A DNA stretch of 61,866 bases from Terasakiella pusilla DSM 6293 (GTDB taxonomy: Bacteria > Pseudomonadota > Alphaproteobacteria > Rhodospirillales > Terasakiellaceae), in NCBI RefSeq assembly GCF_000688235.1, contig NZ_JHYO01000024.1:1-61866 (forward strand). The letters are read 5' to 3'. The notes under the pieces were generated by a model. The model saw nothing but the letters and a program-made list of their open reading frames with translations, did not search any database and was not told where the DNA came from. Both the position numbers and the translations under genes were made by a program. Below, piece after piece: positions 39,624-48,122 of this stretch. Positions within the stretch are counted from its first letter, which is position 1. Each line of letters starts with the position of its first letter.

Positions 39624-39917
39624 ATGCCAAATCATATTACAAAAATGCAGGAACGTATCGAGTCGAAGGGAATTGGACGCACTATTCTCCGTCTTGTTTT
39701 TATTTCCCTGCTTGTTGGCGTCATTATGTCGTTTTTCGACATTACGCCCCAGTCGATTATCGAAAATTTTGGCGAGACCGTTGTGAAGGTCTATGAGGTT
39801 GCGACAGGCTGGCTGCGTTGGATGGTCCCCTACATTCTGTTGGGCGCAACTGTTGTTATCCCGATCTGGGCCGTTTTGGCGGTCTTGAAAATGGCGGGTC
39901 GCAAAAAAAGCGACTAG
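39624..39917 (+). CDS. Small membrane protein, DUF6460-like
   Basis: A 97-residue protein with two probable transmembrane helices (about 21-41 and 66-89) and basic ends. The FFDITPQSIIENF segment between helices resembles DUF6460 proteins of alphaproteobacteria, from memory only. It is 42 nt downstream of metC and may share its transcript. Its stop overlaps that of the convergent GGDEF-EAL gene (CTAG at 39914-39917). Confidence 0.65.
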   Translation: MPNHITKMQERIESKGIGRTILRLVFISLLVGVIMSFFDITPQSIIENFGETVVKVYEVATGWLRWMVPYILLGATVVIPIWAVLAVLKMAGRKKSD

Positions 39918-42172
39918 TCATGTTGATGTAAAAAGCCGTTAAAATCGGCCGAAGCAAGAGGCTTGCTGAAGTAGTACCCCTGTACATACTCGCAAGCCTT
40001 TTCTTTTAGAATCTCCAGTTGTTTTTCTTCTTCCACGCCTTCTGCAACAGTCTTTAAGTTTAGACTTTTCGCCATAGAGATGATGGCATTGACCAACGCG
40101 GCGTCATCCGGATTATCGTGCATGTCCTTAATGAAGCTACGATCAATTTTCAAAACTGTGATCGGGAATTTTTTAAGGTAGCTCAAAGAAGAATAGCCTG
40201 TGCCGAAATCGTCTATGGACAAGCCGATTCCCATTTTGTGCAACAGCTTTAGTTGCTCAAGTGTTGTTTTGTCATCTTCAATCAACAGGTTTTCTGTGAT
40301 TTCGATTGAAAGCGCGTGAGGTGGCAAATGGTTTTCTTCGAGCACTTCAGCAACCAATGTGGGAACGTTGACACGTTGGAATTGCCGGATGGAGAAATTG
40401 ACTGACAAAGTGGGGGGATGTTCAATCGTTTGATGCCATATGGCGGCTTCACGGCAAGCTTCTCGCAACACCCATTCCCCTATTGGCAAAATGAGACCAA
40501 CTTCTTCAGCCAATGGAATGAATTCGGAGGGCGGGATCAGCCCTTTCTGTGGGTGATTCCATCGGATCAGTGCTTCACAATTGGTCACTTTTCCGGTTTC
40601 TACAGAGATAATCGGCTGATAGTTGACGATAAACTGGTTCTTCTCCAAAGCGAGATGTAGGGAGGTTTCAAGTTCCCGCCGGGCTTGTGCTTCAAAATCC
40701 ATTTCAGCAGTGAAATACTGAAAGGCGTTTCGTCCCTTGTCTTTTGCCCGGTACATGGCACTTTCTGCATTACGCAACAGATGTTGAGCGTTGGCGCCAT
40801 CTTCGGGATAGATGGTGATCCCGATGCTGGCAGAGGCAAAGGCCTTCTGCCCATCAACCTCATAAGGTTCTGCGATCGTGGCTAGGATTTTTGTGACGAC
40901 TTCTTCAACATTGCGAATGTCATGGATATCCGGCAACAGGATGGCAAATTCATCGCCCCCCAATCGCGCGCAGGTGTCTGACTTTCGGGTTAAAGACAGT
41001 AAGCGGCTGGATGCTTCCTTTAACAGTTGATCCCCTTTTGAATGTCCTAGTGTGTCGTTGATATGTTTAAAACGATCCAAATCAAGAAATAAGACCGCGA
41101 CTCTATTTTGGTCCCGTTCTGCACGGTAAAGTGCGCCGGACAAGTGATCCATAAACAGATTTCTGTTGGCAAGGTTGGTTAAGTCGTCGTAGTTGGCCTG
41201 ACGCTGAATGAAGGCTTCGGCTTCCTTGCGTTTGGTTATGTCGGCAAAGACCGCAACATAGCCTTCTTTCAGTCCCTTTTTGTCACGCAAGACAGACACG
41301 CTCATGCGTTCGGGGAAGGTTTCGCCGGACTTGCGTTTGTTCCAAATCTCCCCTTCCCAAAATTCAAGGCTATTCAATCTGTTATACATTTCGGCGAAGA
41401 AGTTTTCGTCATGTAAACCGGATTGAAGAATCTTTGGGTTTTTCCCCTTAACGTTTTCCAGTTCATATCCGGTGATTTTCGTGAAGGCCTTGTTTACGGT
41501 CTGAATGCGATTCTCGCGGTCAGTGACCATCACAGCCTCTGTGGTTGTTTTAAAGACGGAGGCAGCCAGACGCAGTTCTTTTTCGTCCTTGCGTCGTTTT
41601 TTCATGATGTAGATTAAAAAGAGGATAATGGCGAGTAAGCAGATCATCCCAAGCATCATAAGAAAGAATGTCTGCTGGGCACGTTCTTCAATAATATGTG
41701 TTTGTTGCTGGACGATATCTTCCAGTCGAGCTTGATAATGCCAAAGGTGTTGCTGAAGTTCGCGTTGTTCCGAAATGTCACGGATGATGGAAAACAGCAG
41801 AACACGTCCATCAAAGTCATGAGGAACGGAATAAACCTCTACCGTGCGGATATCGCCATTGCCAAGACTATGGCGGAAAATAAAAAAGTTTCGGCCTTCT
41901 TCTTTGGCGAGTTTACGTTCTTCGGCGACCTGTTCAGGGGTAAATTGGTTAATATCCTGAATGCGCATACTCGTAAGCTCGGCACGAGAATACTTATAGA
42001 AGTCACTTGCAGCCTGATTGGCATCGACGATCTCACCGCTTTTGGGATCGATCAGAAGCATGATCGTATTATGTTTTGTGAAGATCTCTTCAAAGTTAGG
42101 GGAGGCTTTAGATGGGACAGCCAGCAGTAGACCTGCCAGAAATAGGCCCAATAACATACAGTTTTTAATCAT
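39914..42172 (-). CDS. PAS-GGDEF-EAL cyclic-di-GMP signalling protein
   Basis: A 752-residue membrane protein that may both make and degrade cyclic di-GMP. Order: signal-like N-terminal helix (about 3-20), PAS 1 (about 28-135), coiled coil, transmembrane helix (about 169-190), PAS 2 (about 203-315), GGDEF domain (about 325-490), EAL domain (about 500-745). GGDEF at 405-409 is intact and preceded by an inhibitory-site RxxD (396-399). EAL at 533-535, DDFGTGYSSL (654-663) and the EGVE loop are intact. PAS 1 lies in the periplasm if the topology holds. Confidence 0.93.
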   Translation of the reverse strand: MIKNCMLLGLFLAGLLLAVPSKASPNFEEIFTKHNTIMLLIDPKSGEIVDANQAASDFYKYSRAELTSMRIQDINQFTPEQVAEERKLAKEEGRNFFIFRHSLGNGDIRTVEVYSVPHDFDGRVLLFSIIRDISEQRELQQHLWHYQARLEDIVQQQTHIIEERAQQTFFLMMLGMICLLAIILFLIYIMKKRRKDEKELRLAASVFKTTTEAVMVTDRENRIQTVNKAFTKITGYELENVKGKNPKILQSGLHDENFFAEMYNRLNSLEFWEGEIWNKRKSGETFPERMSVSVLRDKKGLKEGYVAVFADITKRKEAEAFIQRQANYDDLTNLANRNLFMDHLSGALYRAERDQNRVAVLFLDLDRFKHINDTLGHSKGDQLLKEASSRLLSLTRKSDTCARLGGDEFAILLPDIHDIRNVEEVVTKILATIAEPYEVDGQKAFASASIGITIYPEDGANAQHLLRNAESAMYRAKDKGRNAFQYFTAEMDFEAQARRELETSLHLALEKNQFIVNYQPIISVETGKVTNCEALIRWNHPQKGLIPPSEFIPLAEEVGLILPIGEWVLREACREAAIWHQTIEHPPTLSVNFSIRQFQRVNVPTLVAEVLEENHLPPHALSIEITENLLIEDDKTTLEQLKLLHKMGIGLSIDDFGTGYSSLSYLKKFPITVLKIDRSFIKDMHDNPDDAALVNAIISMAKSLNLKTVAEGVEEEKQLEILKEKACEYVQGYYFSKPLASADFNGFLHQHD

Positions 42173-42408
42173 AGCTCCCCCCTCACCCCTGCTATTATTT
42201 TTTTGAGGATAGCATTTCGTTTGAGAGGGTGAAACTATTCGTATGTATAAAACCCTAAAAAATAAAGGGAATGGCGTATGGCGCGCTCCGACTCCTCTTA
42301 AATTCCCCTCACCTGTAAAATTTTATCTATGGCATGAGACAGATCAGTGCAATTTGCGTTATGAAAGCCCGTCTTATAAATGTGAATCGTAACATGAGGA
42401 AAATGAGA

Positions 42409-42624
42409 ATGAGCGAACTTAAGCCGGGACGATATCTTCATTATAAAGGTAACGAATATGTAGTCCTGGGTGTCGCAAGGCACTCTGAGACGGAGGAGCG
42501 CTTGGTCGTTTATCAGCCGCAGTACGGTGAAAGAGGCCTCTGGGTTCGGCCTTTGGATATGTTTCTGGAGAGTGTCGTACGAGACGGTGAAACCGTGCCG
42601 CGCTTTAAATACATAGATGAATAA
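42409..42624 (+). CDS. DUF1653 domain protein
   Basis: A 71-residue protein that is almost entirely a DUF1653 domain: KPGRYLHYKGNEYVVLGVARHSET, then YGERGLWVRPLDMFLE. Biochemical role is unknown. The ATG at 42409 is chosen because GAGGA lies 8 nt upstream and the domain begins directly after it. A longer frame from 42334 is less likely. Confidence 0.82.
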   Translation: MSELKPGRYLHYKGNEYVVLGVARHSETEERLVVYQPQYGERGLWVRPLDMFLESVVRDGETVPRFKYIDE

Positions 42625-42690
42625 TCTTCAGGCGAGGCTTCGATCTCAGGATCTACGTGCGTCGCTATATATAACCGTTAAAGGAAGGAA

Positions 42691-42767
42691 TGGCGTGCCC
42701 AGAAGGATTCGAACCCTCGACCGTCCGCTTAGAAGGCGGATGCTCTATCCAGCTGAGCTATGGGCAC
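42691..42767 (-). tRNA. tRNA-Arg(TCT)
   Basis: A 77-nt cloverleaf on the minus strand. Acceptor GTGCCCA/TGGGCAC, D-arm TAGCTCAGCTGGATAGAGC, anticodon loop CTTCTAA with TCT, T-arm GGGTTCGAATCC, discriminator G, encoded CCA. It begins 23 nt after the NDUFS4-like stop and no separate promoter is evident, so it is probably cotranscribed with that gene. Confidence 0.95.
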
Positions 42768-42790
42768 CCATGAAATGATTTAAATTTCAA

Positions 42791-43084
42791 TCAGATAATC
42801 CGGTCGTATGCGAAATTATCCGCATAGCTTTTGATTTGCAATTTGCGTTGTTTCGGCTCTTTCACCATGTAGGAAAGACCCTTTTTCTCGGCAAATGCGA
42901 TAGCAAGCTCTTTACTGTCAAATTTCATCTGAAGCTGCTTGCGTGTGTCGCCGCCCCCGGTCCAGCCCATCAATTCATCTGCACGTTCAGCAGCAATGGG
43001 CATAAACTCTAAAATCCAGTTATTTGTTTTGGCACGGCCCGATTGCATTGCGTTTTTAGCAGGCTGATATATCCGAACGTCCAT
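42791..43084 (-). CDS. NDUFS4-like complex I accessory subunit
   Basis: A 97-residue protein of the ETC complex I subunit family (mitochondrial NDUFS4, 18 kDa). Conserved parts are RIYQPAKNAMQSGRAKTNNWILEF, DELMGWTGGGDTRKQLQMKF and KKGLSYMV. In alphaproteobacteria such proteins join the 14 core subunits and stabilise the NADH module (family knowledge). The start at 43084 has AGAGGTG upstream; a 13-residue longer form is possible. The gene lies 19 kb from the nuo operon. Confidence 0.9.
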   Translation of the reverse strand: MDVRIYQPAKNAMQSGRAKTNNWILEFMPIAAERADELMGWTGGGDTRKQLQMKFDSKELAIAFAEKKGLSYMVKEPKQRKLQIKSYADNFAYDRII

Positions 43085-43206
43085 TTCAAACACCTCTGAT
43101 TGGTAACGGCTGATGGGGTACATGCCCCAAATGACAGGTTAGGTCAAACAAAATTGTAAATACACAGTGGTAAAACTATTTTCAATAAAATCCTGACCTT
43201 AATGTC

Positions 43207-43237
43207 AAAAAAAAATACCTTTGGTGTGAACCAAAGG
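43207..43237 (-). terminator. Intrinsic terminator of tRNA-Pro
   Basis: Perfect 8-bp stem CCTTTGGT / ACCAAAGG with a 4-nt loop (43218-43237), followed on the minus strand by TA and nine T. Confidence 0.88.
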
Positions 43238-43268
43238 CATCCTTCTCGTTTCTAGCGATCTAGAAAAC

Positions 43269-43345
43269 TGGTCGGGGAGACAGGAATTGAACCTGCGACC
43301 CCTTGTACCCAAAACAAGTGCGCTACCAGGCTGCGCTACTCCCCG
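43269..43345 (-). tRNA. tRNA-Pro(TGG)
   Basis: A 77-nt cloverleaf on the minus strand. Acceptor CGGGGAG/CTCCCCG, D-arm TAGCGCAGCCTGGTAGCGC, anticodon loop TTTTGGG with TGG, T-arm CAGGTTCAATTCCTG, encoded CCA. The first base C opposite G is the expected Pro identity feature. Confidence 0.95.
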
Positions 43346-43354
43346 ACGCCGCGG

Positions 43355-43383
43355 AAAGTAGGAAGTTTCGATGCACTTGGCAA
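43355..43383 (-). promoter_or_regulatory. Promoter of tRNA-Pro
   Basis: TTGCCA (43378-43383), 17-nt spacer, TACTTT (43355-43360). The implied start is only a few bases from the mature tRNA 5' end. Confidence 0.45.
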
Positions 43384-43412
43384 GCAAAAAATTCAAAAAC
43401 TTTGAAAAAAAA

Positions 43413-43874
43413 TTATTTGGCCAAAATCACCCTGTCGCCAACCTTGATTCCAAAGTCTTCGGCGCTCCCCCCGCGAAGCTCTAAAACGGCAGAAACCTTG
43501 CCTCTTGAGTCAATGTGTCGGGTTGAATTAGGTTGTGTTTTTTCTTCTATATAGCGAATGACGCCCCGGCGATTAATAAAGAACATATCAAGCGAGATGG
43601 GCGTATTTTTCATCCACATGGTGACCGTGGTCGGTGATTGGTAGACAAAAAGCATCCCTTCACGCGGTCCAAGGCTGTTTCGAAACATCAGGCCTTTAGC
43701 TTTTTTTTCCTGCGTGATCGCGTATTCCACATTAAATTGGATGACACCTTCTTTCGTCTCGATTTTTAACGGGCCTTTCCCGGCAGCGTAGCTTTGACTG
43801 ACCAGCGCTGAAAGGAAAAGCAACGCAGAGAGGCATAAAGTGGTGATGATCCTTCTTGGACGAATCCGTTTCAT
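43413..43874 (-). CDS. DUF192 secreted protein
   Basis: A 153-residue protein with a Sec signal peptide (hydrophobic LCLSALLFLSALVS, cut after SYA at about residue 30) and one DUF192 domain. The core is YAITQEKKAKGLMFR, GMLFVYQSP, TMWMKNTPISLDMFFI and AVLELRGGSAEDFGI. Function of DUF192 is not settled. It is divergent from the Mrp-like operon across 257 nt. Confidence 0.88.
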   Translation of the reverse strand: MKRIRPRRIITTLCLSALLFLSALVSQSYAAGKGPLKIETKEGVIQFNVEYAITQEKKAKGLMFRNSLGPREGMLFVYQSPTTVTMWMKNTPISLDMFFINRRGVIRYIEEKTQPNSTRHIDSRGKVSAVLELRGGSAEDFGIKVGDRVILAK

Positions 43875-44070
43875 GAGTGCTTTTCCTAACTTGTTGTTTT
43901 CGCGTCTTTCTATTGGGTGTCGGCTTAATTTACGGGAATATCCCTAGATTGAAACCTTACAATTCTGCAATTTTACCATATTTGTACTTATACGAAAGAA
44001 TTGGGAGCGCAAGATTCTCTTTTAAATGTTGTTATATTTTAACGAAGGGTTATCTTTGGCGTGAATTTTA

Positions 44071-44111
44071 GGTTAATGTAACCACATATAAGTTTAACAA
44101 GTTTTTATAAT
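44071..44111 (+). promoter_or_regulatory. Candidate activator-dependent promoter of the Mrp-like operon
   Basis: A perfect -10 (TATAAT, 44106-44111) has no recognisable -35. The dyad GGTTA-ATG-TAACC (44071-44083) is centred about 41 nt before the expected start near 44118, the usual place for a class II activator site. Inference from spacing. Confidence 0.4.
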
Positions 44112-44131
44112 AATCAATCAGGGGATATCCT

Positions 44132-44623
44132 GTGGCAAGTTCAATTAGCCTTTGGGTTTTTCTATATGTTTTCTGGTTTTTATTATCCGGTCACACAGAA
44201 CCCCTCCTTTTAGGGTTCGGCGCAATTTCATGTGCTGTGGTTGTATTTATTGCCTACCGCATGGACGTTATCGATCATGAGGGGCATCCATCACATCTGT
44301 CATTTCGCATCATCCCCTATTGGGTTTGGCTGTGTATCGAGATCGTGAAGTCCAATATTGATGTGGCAAAGGTTATTTTATCGCCCAAGCTGAACATCAG
44401 TCCGGTTATGTTTAAAACCAAAGCAAATCAATCTCGTGAATTGGGTCAGGTTATCTACGCCAATTCCATTACTTTGACGCCCGGCACCGTGACTTTGGGG
44501 CTGGAAGACGGCATTCTTGAAATCCATGCCTTAACCATTGAGGGCGCTAAAGGCGTACTGAGTGGCGAGATGGATCGTCGTGTCTGTAAAGTTAAAGGCA
44601 AGATGGAAGGACACAATGAATGA
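44132..44623 (+). CDS. mnhE: Mrp/Mnh-type antiporter subunit E
   Basis: First gene of the ten-gene cation:proton antiporter operon. Inner-membrane protein of 163 residues with two or three N-terminal helices and a cytoplasmic domain. The signature SRELGQVIYANSITLTPGTVTLGLEDG is the MnhE family core. It begins with GTG after an AGGGGATA ribosome binding site. It overlaps the next gene by 4 nt. Confidence 0.93.
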   Translation: MASSISLWVFLYVFWFLLSGHTEPLLLGFGAISCAVVVFIAYRMDVIDHEGHPSHLSFRIIPYWVWLCIEIVKSNIDVAKVILSPKLNISPVMFKTKANQSRELGQVIYANSITLTPGTVTLGLEDGILEIHALTIEGAKGVLSGEMDRRVCKVKGKMEGHNE

Positions 44624-44922
44624 TGTTCGCAGCAGCAGCGGCGGCGTTAATCGTCGCCATTTTTCTGGGTCTTATTCGGGCTTATCTGGGGCCAACGATT
44701 TATGACCGAATTCTCGCTGGCAACATGATCGGCACCATGACGGTGATTTTAATTGCCGTTCATGGCTTTTTGGCAGGGCGACCGGAATTTCTGGATATCG
44801 CACTGGTGTATGCTTTGATCAACTTTATCGGCACAATCGCGATTCTGAAATATTTCCGTTTCAAGGATTTGGGGCATGCCGGTACGGATAAAGGCCGCGA
44901 AGAAGTAGAGGATGACGCGTGA
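44620..44922 (+). CDS. mnhF: Mrp/Mnh-type antiporter subunit F
   Basis: A 100-residue three-helix membrane subunit. IRAYLGPTIYDRILAGNMIGT and LDIALVYALINFIGTIAILKYF are the MnhF family features, the Asp in YDRIL included. ATGA overlaps link it to both neighbours. Confidence 0.93.
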   Translation: MMFAAAAAALIVAIFLGLIRAYLGPTIYDRILAGNMIGTMTVILIAVHGFLAGRPEFLDIALVYALINFIGTIAILKYFRFKDLGHAGTDKGREEVEDDA

Positions 44923-45272
44923 TGGATATGATCTTTGATATCCTGAGCTGGTTTTTCATTTTGGCAGGAAGCGCGTTTGTGTTGATCGGTGCGATTGGCG
45001 TGATCCGCCTGCCGGAAGTCTTCACACGATCCCATGCTGCGGGCATGGTTGATACGTTTGGGACAGCTCTTATTCTGTTAGGACTGATGTTTCAGGCTGG
45101 CGGATTTAATTTGGTTTTGGTGAAGCTGGTGATGATCGGCTTCTTTTTGTTTTTCACCAGTCCAGTCTCCAGCCATGCGTTGGTTCGTGCCGCTTTAGCT
45201 GATGGCGCCAAGCCGTTGGCAGAAGATGGCTCCAACCTTGAAGGTGCCTATAAAGAGAAGGGAGAGAAATGA
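44919..45272 (+). CDS. mnhG: Mrp/Mnh-type antiporter subunit G
   Basis: A 117-residue subunit with three helices. GSAFVLIGAIGVIRLPEVFTRSHAAG and FFLFFTSPVSSHALVRAA are the MnhG/YufB family signature, related to MbhC of membrane-bound hydrogenases. Two ATG codons are adjacent at the start. Confidence 0.93.
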   Translation: MMDMIFDILSWFFILAGSAFVLIGAIGVIRLPEVFTRSHAAGMVDTFGTALILLGLMFQAGGFNLVLVKLVMIGFFLFFTSPVSSHALVRAALADGAKPLAEDGSNLEGAYKEKGEK

Positions 45273-45859
45273 TGCTAGATATTCTCGATATCGCTCTTCT
45301 TTTCTTCATGGCGGTGACGGCGATCAGTATTCTTCGATTAAAGAACCTGTTTGCGGTTGTTATGCTGGGCGGGATTTATAGCCTGCTGTCGGCCCTGATT
45401 TTCGTAAATCTTGACGCCGTGGATGTTGCTTTTACGGAAGCAGCGGTTGGTGCGGGTATTTCCACCGTTTTAATGTTGGGAACCTTGGCACTGACCTCAC
45501 GCGAGGAAAAGCAGGAGAAAAAGCCGTCTCATAAAATCTGGCTGCCTTTGATGGTCTGTATTGCAACAGGCGCAGCTCTTGTATACGGGACGCTGGATAT
45601 GCCGCGTTATGGCGATCCAAACGCCCCAATTCACAAGCATGTTGCGCCGCGTTACATCAACGATTCCATGGATGAAGTGGGCATGCCCAACATCGTAACT
45701 TCGGTGCTGGCAAGCTATCGTGGCTTTGATACGCTGGGCGAGACAACGGTGGTCTTTACGGCTGTGGTCGGTGTGTTGATTTTGCTTACAGGTCGTCGTC
45801 GTCGTGATAAGCGCGAACCCACACTGGAGGAACTGGAAGAACAGGAGGAAGAGGTATGA
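45269..45859 (+). CDS. DUF4040 antiporter subunit (MbhD+MbhE-like, MrpA C-terminal equivalent)
   Basis: A 196-residue membrane protein. The first about 75 residues (LFAVVMLGGIYSLLSALIFVNLDAVDVAFTEAAVGAGIST) are a DUF4040/MbhD domain, corresponding to the C-terminal part of MrpA. The rest (about 90-180, FDTLGETTVVFTAVVGVLIL) matches the MbhE-like/MrpB N-terminal module. In classical Mrp these parts are fused to MrpA; here they stand alone as in MBH/MBS complexes. It ends in an acidic tail (LEELEEQEEE). Confidence 0.85.
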   Translation: MMLDILDIALLFFMAVTAISILRLKNLFAVVMLGGIYSLLSALIFVNLDAVDVAFTEAAVGAGISTVLMLGTLALTSREEKQEKKPSHKIWLPLMVCIATGAALVYGTLDMPRYGDPNAPIHKHVAPRYINDSMDEVGMPNIVTSVLASYRGFDTLGETTVVFTAVVGVLILLTGRRRRDKREPTLEELEEQEEEV

Positions 45860-46275
45860 TGCAACGCAAACCCATATTACGGGTTACTTCCAAAGTCTTT
45901 ATGCCATTTATCCTGATCTTTGCATTGTATGTTCAGTTTCATGGTGATTTTGGGCCGGGCGGCGGCTTTCAGGCTGGCGTGATTTTCGGGTCGAGCTTTA
46001 TTCTCTATGCGCTGATTTTCGGCCTGCACGATGCCAAACTGGTCCTTCCCAGCGTGGTGTTGGAGGTCATGGCGGCACTTGGGGTTCTGATTTATGCGGG
46101 GACAGGTGTTGTCAGCTTTTTTACGGGCGATAACTTCCTGAATTATAACTCACTCGCCCATGATCCATTACATGGTCAGCACTACGGTATTTTAATTGTC
46201 GAGTTGGGAGTCGGTTTAACCGTCTTTGCGGCAATGACACTGATTTTCTATACATTTGCAGGACGGGGCCGTTAA
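45856..46275 (+). CDS. mnhB: Mrp/Mnh-type antiporter subunit B
   Basis: A 139-residue four-helix subunit. PFILIFALYVQFHGDFGPGGGFQAGVIF is the MnhB family hallmark, and the C-terminal GIGVELGVGLTVFA-type helix is present (here ILIVELGVGLTVFAAMTLIF). It starts at an ATGATG pair overlapping the previous stop. Confidence 0.93.
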   Translation: MMQRKPILRVTSKVFMPFILIFALYVQFHGDFGPGGGFQAGVIFGSSFILYALIFGLHDAKLVLPSVVLEVMAALGVLIYAGTGVVSFFTGDNFLNYNSLAHDPLHGQHYGILIVELGVGLTVFAAMTLIFYTFAGRGR

Positions 46276-46278
46276 GAC

Positions 46279-46650
46279 ATGGAGTCTTTTACATTTTTAT
46301 CGCCCGGCCTTTATAACTATTGGATTGTCATCTTTTTGATGATGGTCGGGTTTTACATTGTTATTTCACGCGGGAATTTGGTCAAAAAGCTGGTGGGGCT
46401 GAATATTTTCCAGACCTCTGTTTTTGTCCTTTATATTTCCATGGGTAAAGTTGAAGGGGGCACAGCGCCAATTTTTGGTGAAGGGTTCGAGACATTTTCA
46501 AACCCCCTGCCCCACGTCCTTATCCTCACCGCGATTGTTGTTGGTATCGCGACAACAGCGCTCGGTCTTGCATTGGTGGTACGTATTCGCGAGGAATATG
46601 GCACCATAGAAGAAGACGATATTCAAGCGCAGGAGGATGAAACACGATGA
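46279..46650 (+). CDS. mnhC: Mrp/Mnh-type antiporter subunit C
   Basis: A 123-residue homologue of NuoK with three helices. NLVKKLVGLNIFQTSVFVLYISMG and LPHVLILTAIVVGIATTALGLALV correspond to the two NuoK-like conserved membrane regions. It is the only gene in the operon preceded by a gap (3 nt). Confidence 0.93.
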   Translation: MESFTFLSPGLYNYWIVIFLMMVGFYIVISRGNLVKKLVGLNIFQTSVFVLYISMGKVEGGTAPIFGEGFETFSNPLPHVLILTAIVVGIATTALGLALVVRIREEYGTIEEDDIQAQEDETR

Positions 46651-48122
46651 GTGCACATCTTCCTATCCTACAAATTCTGATCCCGTTGATGGCGGCACCG
46701 TTTTGTGTGGTTCTGCGTCATCGTGACATCGCGTGGTTTATCTCGCTGGTGGTCAGCTTGCTTTGTTTTGCGGTCTCGATCATGTTGCTGGACCGTGTGC
46801 TGGTAGAAGGCGTGATCTCCTATTATATGGGGGACTGGCCTGCACCGTGGGGGATCGAATTTCGCATTGATGTGGTCAATGCCTATATCTTGCTGATTGT
46901 TTCGGCAATTGGGGCAATCGTCTCCCTGTACGGGCGGCACAGCGTCAATAAAGAGATCCCGAAGGGACAGGTTTATCTGTTCTACACTGCGTTTTTGCTG
47001 TGTTTGACCGGTCTGTTGGGGATGGCTGCGACGGGCGATGCGTTTAACCTGTTCGTGTTTCTTGAAATCTCGTCTTTGTCCACTTACGCCATGATTTCAT
47101 TAGGTAAGGATCGCCGAGCTTTGACGGCAGCTTACCAATATTTGATCATGGGGACATTGGGCGCGACGTTTTATGTCATCGGGCTTGGCCTGCTTTATAT
47201 GATGACGGGGACGTTGAACATCGTCGATTTGCATGACAAGTTGGTGCAGCTTGACGATTCCATTCGAACACTAAAAGCAGCCTTGGCCTTTTTGACGGTC
47301 GGTTTGAGCTTAAAGCTTGCCCTCTTCCCGCTCCATTTATGGTTACCGAATGCCTACACCTACGCACCGAGTACGGTGACCGCCTTTTTGGCGGCGACTG
47401 CGACCAAAGTTGCGGTTTACGTCATGCTTCGGGTCTTCTTCAGCATTTTCGGCATTGATATGTTTGAAGAGATCGGCCTTGGTGACGTGATTATGGTGTT
47501 GGCGATTGTGGGCATGTTTACCGCTTCCACGGTTGCGATCTTCCAAAATAACCTCAAGCGCATGTTGGCTTATTCGTCAGTTGCCCAGATCGGCTATATC
47601 ATGTTGGGGGTTAGCTTCCTCAATGCGACAGGGTTGTCTGCGGGGCTTGTGCATTTGTTAAACCACGCGATTATGAAAAGTACCTGCTTTTTGGCGCTCG
47701 GGTGCGTCATGTATCGTATGGGTACGGTGCGCTTGTCAGAGCTTGGAGGGGTGGGTAAAACCATGCCTTGGACCATGGGGGCTTTCGTCATCGGCGGTCT
47801 GAGCTTGATCGGCGTCCCGTTGACGGTGGGCTTTATCTCCAAATGGCAATTGATTTCAGCGGCCTTCCAAGCCGACCTGATGCCTGTTGCTTTCCTGATC
47901 TTGCTGAGTTCGCTTTTGGCGGTTGTTTATATCTGGCGGGTGGTTGAGGTTGCTTACTTCCGCACCCCGACACATCACGCTGGCTTTAAAGAAGCGCCGC
48001 TGTCCATGCTGATCCCGTTGTGGATCATGGCAGGGGCGTCGATCTATTTCGGGATTGATACGGACATGAGTTTGGGTGTTGCCCAGATCGCAGCGGATAT
48101 GTTGATTGGAGGTACGCCATGA
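46647..48122 (+). CDS. mnhD: Mrp/Mnh-type antiporter subunit D (first antiporter-like subunit)
   Basis: A 491-residue, about 14-helix protein homologous to NuoM/NuoN. The proton/cation path residues are complete: Glu140 (VFLEISSLSTY), Lys223 (SLKLALFPLHLWLP), Lys254 (TATKVAVYVMLR), and FISKWQL further on. This is the best match to the canonical MrpD. Confidence 0.93.
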   Translation: MSAHLPILQILIPLMAAPFCVVLRHRDIAWFISLVVSLLCFAVSIMLLDRVLVEGVISYYMGDWPAPWGIEFRIDVVNAYILLIVSAIGAIVSLYGRHSVNKEIPKGQVYLFYTAFLLCLTGLLGMAATGDAFNLFVFLEISSLSTYAMISLGKDRRALTAAYQYLIMGTLGATFYVIGLGLLYMMTGTLNIVDLHDKLVQLDDSIRTLKAALAFLTVGLSLKLALFPLHLWLPNAYTYAPSTVTAFLAATATKVAVYVMLRVFFSIFGIDMFEEIGLGDVIMVLAIVGMFTASTVAIFQNNLKRMLAYSSVAQIGYIMLGVSFLNATGLSAGLVHLLNHAIMKSTCFLALGCVMYRMGTVRLSELGGVGKTMPWTMGAFVIGGLSLIGVPLTVGFISKWQLISAAFQADLMPVAFLILLSSLLAVVYIWRVVEVAYFRTPTHHAGFKEAPLSMLIPLWIMAGASIYFGIDTDMSLGVAQIAADMLIGGTP

